Assembly (NCBI GenBank): GCA_019307645.1 | Contig: JAFDJF010000227.1 | Location: 1 to 5,296, forward strand | Reading direction: 5' to 3' | Source: Deltaproteobacteria bacterium | Lineage (GTDB): Bacteria > Desulfobacterota > DSM-4660 > Desulfatiglandales > Desulfatiglandaceae | DNA length: 5,296 bases | Part shown: piece after piece, positions 4,179 through 5,296 of the stretch | How positions within the stretch are numbered: the stretch's first letter is position 1 | Layout: every line of letters begins with the position of its first letter | The notes under the pieces: model-generated | The model's database searches: none | Seen by the model: only the letters and a program-made list of their open reading frames with translations | Told to the model about the DNA's origin: nothing | Program-made: the position numbers and the translations under genes

Positions 4179-5296
4179 ATGCGGCAGTTCTCACTGACAG
4201 ATGAACAAAAAGAATTCGCGAGTAAAATCCTTCAACTGGCCCGGGCTGAACTGAATTCAATGTCAGCCGAAATTGATAAAAAGGGCTTATATCCCCGGGA
4301 TATTGTAAGAAAATTCGCTGAGTTTGGCCTTTTGGGCCTGGCCGTGCCAAAAGAGTATGGGGGCATGGGCTGCAGCCTTTTTGATACCTGTCTGGCAGTG
4401 GAACAGGTGGCACGTGTCGACTCTTCAGCCGCCATGTGGGTAGGCGTCAATATTGGCGGACTCCTGCCGATACTCAACAGCGGGAACGAAAACCAGAAAA
4501 AGGCCTACCTCCCAAAAGTTGCAACTGGAGAGTTTATCACAGGTGTCGCCTTTACTGAACCGGAGGCGGGTTCTGACCTCCACTCACTGCGAACAAGCGC
4601 CGTACGAAAGTCTGATCACTATGAAGTAAACGGCAGAAAGTGCTTCATTTCCAATGCCGGCATAGCATCCGTCTACTCCCTGCTGGCACGAACCGCCCCG
4701 GGCAAAGAGGGGGTCAGCGGCTTTATACTTGATGCGGATACTCCGGGCCTATCTATCGGAAAAATGGAACGTAAGATGGGGACGCGCGGTTCTCACACAG
4801 GCGACCTGATATTTGAAGACTGCAAAATCCCTTTGGAGAAACGTCTGGGTGAAGAGGGGGCCGGCGTTGGACTTGCAATGGGAATGCTGAGCTTCACCCG
4901 TCCTCTTATCGGGGCTCAGGGTGTCGGTCTGGCTGCGGGGGTCTTTGAACATACCGTGGAATACGCACGGGACAATAAAACACGGCTTACGCCTTCATTC
5001 GAGATAATTAAATATAAACTGGCAGACATGGCCATTAAAATCGAAAGCGCCAGGCAGCTTGTGTATCAGGCTGCCTTTTTGGCCGATGCCGCCCATTCCG
5101 ACACCGGCAAATTTTCATCCATGGCCAAATATTTTGCCACAGATGTGGCCATGGAGGTTTGCATCGAAGCCATGCAGATCTTTGGTTTTAGAGGATACAC
5201 TTCTGAATACCCCATTGAGAGATTTATGCGCGATGCAAAGGTCCTTCAGATCTACGAGGGCACAAACCAGATCCAGCGAATCACAATTGCTAAGGC
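4179..5296 (+). CDS. Acyl-CoA dehydrogenase (3'-partial)
   Basis: This is a FAD-dependent enzyme that forms an alpha,beta double bond in an acyl-CoA and normally passes electrons to electron-transfer flavoprotein. The visible 372 codons cover nearly the whole family length; roughly the last 10-15 residues lie beyond the window. The N-terminal helical domain starts MRQFSLTDEQ and includes VPKEYGG. The beta domain carries AFTEPEAGSD (124-133). The C-terminal helical domain ends in IYEGTNQIQR with the catalytic base Glu360. ATG 4179 is preceded by GTGAGG at 4164-4169, 9 nt away. Two FAD-contact regions are unusual: the stretch between YA (262-263) and LADM (281-284) is about two residues shorter than in short- and medium-chain homologues and lacks the RxxFG pattern, and the usual GG near residue 336 is Gly-Phe. 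The substrate is unknown; divergence from the carboxylase suggests one shared acyl-CoA pathway. Confidence 0.93.
   Translation, partial: MRQFSLTDEQKEFASKILQLARAELNSMSAEIDKKGLYPRDIVRKFAEFGLLGLAVPKEYGGMGCSLFDTCLAVEQVARVDSSAAMWVGVNIGGLLPILNSGNENQKKAYLPKVATGEFITGVAFTEPEAGSDLHSLRTSAVRKSDHYEVNGRKCFISNAGIASVYSLLARTAPGKEGVSGFILDADTPGLSIGKMERKMGTRGSHTGDLIFEDCKIPLEKRLGEEGAGVGLAMGMLSFTRPLIGAQGVGLAAGVFEHTVEYARDNKTRLTPSFEIIKYKLADMAIKIESARQLVYQAAFLADAAHSDTGKFSSMAKYFATDVAMEVCIEAMQIFGFRGYTSEYPIERFMRDAKVLQIYEGTNQIQRITIAK

Overview
The window reads as a chromosomal stretch from an anaerobic, acyl-CoA-oxidising bacterium. A sulfate-reducing or syntrophic Desulfobacterota ('deltaproteobacterial') lineage fits best. 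This is an inference from protein resemblance recalled from memory and from the many dispersed palindromic repeats; no rRNA or other phylogenetic marker is present.

Layout. (1) Positions 1-344 (+) hold the 3' part of a PilZ (c-di-GMP receptor type) gene, interrupted in frame by a TAA at 69-71 and lacking the conserved glycine of its second ligand motif. (2) Positions 340-602 are a repeat-rich spacer. It contains a 46-nt hairpin repeat that has a second copy at 2122-2168, a 14-nt perfect palindrome, and a roughly 142-nt nested palindromic element (461-602). (3) A 210-residue beta-rich protein of unknown function (623-1255, +) meets, tail to tail, a metal-dependent amidohydrolase (1252-2109, -); their stop codons share the tetranucleotide CTAG. 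(4) Positions 2110-2277 carry the second hairpin repeat, another small hairpin and an intrinsic terminator. (5) A complete acyl-CoA carboxylase carboxyltransferase subunit (2278-3840, -) ends just before that terminator. (6) A 338-bp divergent control region (3841-4178) has a good sigma70-type promoter for the carboxylase, degenerate direct repeats whose TCAAG cores lie exactly 44 bp apart, and a 52-nt imperfect palindrome. (7) An acyl-CoA dehydrogenase (4179-5296, +) runs off the right edge close to its expected C terminus.

How the genes may work together. The divergent dehydrogenase and biotin-dependent carboxyltransferase would suit one acyl-CoA degradation module, for example a dicarboxylic (glutaryl/glutaconyl type), propionyl or branched-chain acyl-CoA route. 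The shared control region suggests common regulation. The carboxyltransferase differs from propionyl-CoA carboxylases at a specificity position, and the dehydrogenase has an altered FAD-contact loop, so neither substrate can be named from this window. No CRISPR array, transposase, tRNA or rRNA was seen. The best candidates for something undescribed are the two repeat families, the phased repeats in the divergent promoter region and the unknown 210-residue protein.
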